Part shown: one piece after another, positions 60,433 through 64,000 of the stretch | How the letters are laid out: the number at the start of each line of letters is the position of its first letter | How positions within the stretch are numbered: the first letter of the stretch is position 1 | NCBI GenBank assembly: GCA_902805475.1 | Contig: CADCSX010000009.1 | Span: 1,116,001 to 1,180,000 of the forward strand | Length of the DNA: 64,000 bases | Source of the DNA: Entonaema liquescens | Taxonomy: Eukaryota > Ascomycota > Sordariomycetes > Xylariales > Xylariaceae | Direction: 5' to 3' | Notes under the pieces: generated by a model | Told to the model about the DNA's origin: nothing | Databases searched by the model: none | The model's input: only the letters and a program-made list of their open reading frames with translations | Position numbers and translations under genes: made by a program

Positions 60433-62301
60433 CTAGTATCTTGGAAAGTCACGTTGTGATTCCAGGTCACCGCCGTAATTATATCCCTGGCTCGTATCCC
60501 TCTGATGACCCGGAGCCATTCCAGGGCGCTGCCCATAGTATCCATCCTGCTGACGGGGCGGAATCGGTGCCGTCATATTGCGTTGCGGTGGCATTCTCGG
60601 TCCAGAGGACACGGGATTTGTGATACTACGAGGGGGTGGGTAAGGCTGACCGCCGTAAGACGATGGCCCGTTGGGAGGAGGCCCACGGTTCGAGTAAACA
60701 GATGGAGCTGGGCTAGAGCGTCCACCCATCTGGTTGAACGGACGGGCAACAGGGGCGGGTCTGCGATAGCCGTCCATGGGAGCAGAGGTATCCGGTGAAT
60801 ATGTAGTCGGGCTCGCGGCATATCCGGCACCAAATCCGCTCCCGTTGGTTTGCACCCGGACGGGCGGCTGGGGCCGGGTCCGAAACTCCTGTTTGAGGCT
60901 GCCGTGCACGGACGCGCAGGCGGCTGGAAGTTGGCTAGGTCAATTTGAGGTAGAGTTGGCGCGGGGACGCAGATCGTTCGAAGCCCATCCCAGCTGCATT
61001 GCCAACCAAAGGAGTGCGCGAAGAATAGCTGGACATGGAGGCATTAGTAGCCATTGTCCCCTGCCGTGAGGGTACCGGCCGCTTCTGATCCCAGGAATTA
61101 AGTTCAATGCTATGTTCCGAACCGGGTCGCGAGGTGTACGCTGGTAGAGTAGCCATGGTATCATTGCGATTCAGCATAGGCATCTCCGGGAGTTTATCTT
61201 CGGTACCGTCTTCCATAAGAGTCGGTATTGTCGGTAGAGTCGCTTGTCGTCCGAGGGCTGGCTTCTCACCGGTCTTCTTCGCAGTCCTAAACTCAGTCCT
61301 CATCCTGTCTCGCTCTTCCTTAGCAATAGCCTTGTTGATCTTAACCGTCACGATCTTCGTCAATCGTTTGTTAACCTTTCGCTCACAGTAACCGTGGAGT
61401 CCACCGTCCTGTCGAGGGATGTAATGCCAGAGGAAGAAGACGTAAAATAAAACCGCAATGAGTAGAAAAAGAAAAGAGATGACCCAGATGACTAGCGTGA
61501 ACACCATGCCTGATAGGATCACCACCTGCTGCTTGTTTTCTTCGGCGAGATGCTCGAGCTTGCCGAAAAAGGTTCCAAGCGTGCTCTGAACCGAGGATAC
61601 GTCGGTCGGAATGAGATTTGAGTTATAGACGGAGTACAAGGTCATAGCATTGACAGCTTGTCGAGGTCCAGAGCAGAATATGACTCGAATCCATGCTAAG
61701 ACTAGGTCAGCAAGCTACTTTCGCTACGCTTGCGAAAGCCGTCACTTACATTGAAAGTTGAAGTATGTAAAGAGCGCAACATATTCTGCACCCTTCTTGG
61801 ATTTAGTCAGCTCGGCGAAGACAAGAAATCGTCTCCACCCTTGACCCTTTCCGAACCGAACACTTTCTAAGCGCACAGCTAAGTTGTCGAGATAACATTC
61901 GGCTACGCTCCCTCGCTTCATGACTCTCATAGCGCGGATATGCTCGAATCCCAGATTAACGAAGGACATGATAATGCAGATCGAAAAAATCCATTTCGAT
62001 ACGTCGAGTGGTATAAGCTGAGTAGGTTCAATGCTGGACGACCAGGTATTGAAAGCCAACAAATTGATGGCTGTGAAGGTATCAACACCATAGACGGCCA
62101 GGGATAGAATGAGAGAAAAGTAAAGGTAGCCGTAGGCGAAGGGAGTGAAGCATGATGATGACTTGAAGTCTTTTAGACTCTAAGCAAAAGTTGTTAGCTT
62201 AGCATTTGGTCAATCATCGTATAATGAAGGGAACTTACAATAGCATCCCACTTCTGTTCAGGACGGATTTCCGCCTGTTTTCGACCTTGAAAGCAACTCA
62301 T
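60433..62301 (-). CDS. Kch1/Prm6-like membrane protein (low-affinity K+ transport), two frame breaks in the tail
   Basis: A predicted plasma- or vacuolar-membrane protein of the fungal Kch1/Prm6 family, linked in yeast to K+ uptake and Ca2+ signalling. Exons are 62301-62239, 62179-61750 and 61695-60433; introns 59 and 54 nt. It begins MSCFQGRKQAEIRPEQKW. Membrane segments lie near residues 30-60 (YGYLYFSLILSLAVYGVD), 75-100 (WIFSICIIMSFVNLGF) and about 220-250 (VFTLVIWVISFLFLLIAVLF); LESVRFGKGQGWRRFLVF is family-like. A Lys/Arg-rich cytoplasmic segment and a disordered Pro/Gly/Tyr-rich tail follow. In the tail, the frame shifts near 60958 and again near 60910; two missing bases connect the parts (585 residues). 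If real, the first shift gives a truncated protein that keeps all membrane segments. Confidence 0.82.
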
Positions 62302-64000
62302 GTTGATTTTTTTTTTTAGATGCGAAGTCACGGTCACAAGAACCTGCCCACTCAAGTGTGGGAAACTAATACAACGAAGGAGAAGGGGTATCAAAATGCC
62401 ACCAATCGAAGAATTGGCAGCGAAGAAAAGAACGTAAGTGAATGAATGTAATTGCAGTCGTGCCAGTGACGCCCTCGACACCAATCCTGCTCGGTCGTCA
62501 ATCAATTGTCAATTGTTTAATCGGACCCGCCGGTAATACACAGTCGTCGCTCCTCGCCCGCGAAGTAATCGACCGTGCTGTCGAATTAGAAAGAAGAGCT
62601 CGAGCTCGTAGGGCGTCAAAAAAGACTTGAGAAGAGAATGAAATCCCGAAAGGGTATGTTCGTAAAGGGAGAGACGAACGTCGTCCTTAGACAAGGAGGC
62701 GTTAGAAACGATAACCCGCCCGTAATGATAAGTCTCAGCGCACTAGCGTGGAGATATGCCAGACATGCTAGTGGATATCCGAAAATGCGGGAGGCCGCTA
62801 TCGTGGTCTCATGGCAATCGAAGATTATTCTTGGACCGTGAATTTCGATTGCCCCAGCGAGCTTTTCCGGAGCAGCGGTATTGATGGTTCGCTTTTCGTT
62901 TGAAAGTGGTCTAAAGAATGGTCCGAGTAATGTCTCGGTTTGGTTGAATCTCCAGTGCCGAAAGGTTAGAGTCGAGTGACGGAGCACCTGGGAACCTGAG
63001 AACTAGGGAGCACAGGTCCAATGTTGGTTGGTGGTCTCTGGGCTTTGTTTGATCGACTCCCAGGGCACAGAGCACAATGGGGATAGGGCTCTGATGGAGT
63101 ATCAAAGACGAAATTTGGGTGAAACGTGAACTAAGTGGGTATCTTTCATGAATAAAAGAGAGTGGGAAGTGGTGGATAATGAGAACCACAAGCACTTGGA
63201 TGGCCTATTGAACGAATGGCGTTAAGTTATTGTTGTTAGAGTTGGTTTTTGTTAGGTATGTTTTTTTGAGAAATAAAATGGTTAATTGACCCTTCGCGCG
63301 ACCGGCTGGACAAAGGGTTGGCGAAAAGGGGAGGAGGGCAACACCTCGACGGGGGTTTGGGATTTGGTTGGTTCCTGGGGGCGGAAGAGAGGGAGGGGAT
63401 GAAATCGGGTCGACAGTTTTGGCGGTTTGAGATTGCGCAAACAGGCAATCGCGAATTGAATACTACGGACGTACCTGCGTGCAGGGTTGTCAACTCGGTA
63501 GCTAATTGGACCAATTACCCCAGTCATGCAAGGTACCGACGCTAAATTCAGATTAGCGCTAAACCCCTGCTGCTCCTTGGGACTCCTTAGCTTCCTTTCG
63601 TCAGCTTGAAAGTGCTTGTCTACCAATCTACTAAAGCGGGGGCGGCGGCGATGGACCTCTTTAGCGATTTAGCGATTTAGCGATTTAACCCACGTATCCA
63701 CGCCCACGCCGCATCTAATTCTGCAGTAAGATACACTAAAATGTACGGATCACTTACAGCAGCTTTAATAGGTTCTTGTTGGTAGGTAGATATTGACGGA
63801 ACCTGCAGGCTTAATAAAAATTACCTACCAATGGCTACCAACTATCAATTATCAACTGCCCAATTTAAAGGAAACGTGAAACATTCAAACGTTGTGCATT
63901 TATTTGGACTGGTCTGATTGTTTACTTTTTCAATAGGCGGCTAAAATCCTATTCTGACCATTACTGGCCTACGGATAAGCGAAATCCGTGAATTAGTTTA
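62302..64000. other. KCH1-like upstream region and window end
   Basis: In 1.7 kb I see no supportable gene. A T run at 62307-62318 sits directly before the KCH1-like start. Three copies of TTTAGCGA lie at 63660-63683. The sequence to the window end is AT-rich without open frames of note. Confidence 0.55.
63660..63683. repeat. 8-bp tandem repeat, 3 copies
   Basis: TTTAGCGA three times head to tail, followed by TTTAACCC. Confidence 0.85.

Overview
This 64 kb window is chromosomal DNA of a filamentous ascomycete, most likely a sordariomycete. The evidence is short introns (about 50-150 nt) with fungal branch points (CTAAC, CTGAC), pyrimidine-rich leaders, a Zn2Cys6-type regulator, and proteins typical of filamentous fungi (Rxt2-like, Opi3, Kch1-like, Ncr1/NPC1). 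The order Xylariales is only a guess. I see no prokaryotic operons, viral genes, CRISPR arrays, rRNA or confident tRNA genes.

Left third (1-25.4 kb, all genes on +): a gene-poor 4.6 kb stretch, a Zn-cluster transcription factor, a four-unit polyubiquitin gene, a BRAP2/Etp1 RING ubiquitin ligase, a glycerol-3-phosphate acyltransferase (Sct1/Gat1 type), an Apd1-like Fe-S protein, a second gene-poor stretch (20.8-24.1 kb) with a 90-nt hairpin, and a membrane-anchored trypsin-like serine protease.

Middle (25.9-48.3 kb): a secreted GH43 glycosidase, an NRAMP metal transporter, the phospholipid methyltransferase Opi3 and the Rpd3L subunit Rxt2 lie on the minus strand. Then, on plus and divergent from Rxt2, come the TRAPPC11 trafficking subunit, an NAPE-PLD/Fmp30-like metallo-beta-lactamase, a CUE/DUF1771/Smr protein resembling the no-go-decay nuclease Cue2, and an NMN adenylyltransferase.

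Right part (48.3-64 kb): a long intergenic stretch, a small membrane ORF just upstream of a proline-rich protein of unknown function, then NPC1/Ncr1, a fused FMN-binding/ferredoxin-reductase-like oxidoreductase and a Kch1/Prm6-like membrane protein, all three on minus.

Most genes are housekeeping: ubiquitin, lipid synthesis (Sct1, Opi3), sterol and vesicle traffic (NPC1, TRAPPC11), NAD synthesis, metal and potassium transport. They do not form an evident metabolic cluster.

The most striking feature is technical or evolutionary. Seven genes have reading frames broken by 13 apparent single-base losses, nearly all in or beside short G/C or A runs, while the protein sequence stays family-like on both sides. 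All go in the same direction, and every gene length becomes a multiple of three once the losses are counted. Uncorrected homopolymer deletions in the assembly explain this better than pseudogenes. Exon coordinates below are manual predictions from splice signals and frame continuity.
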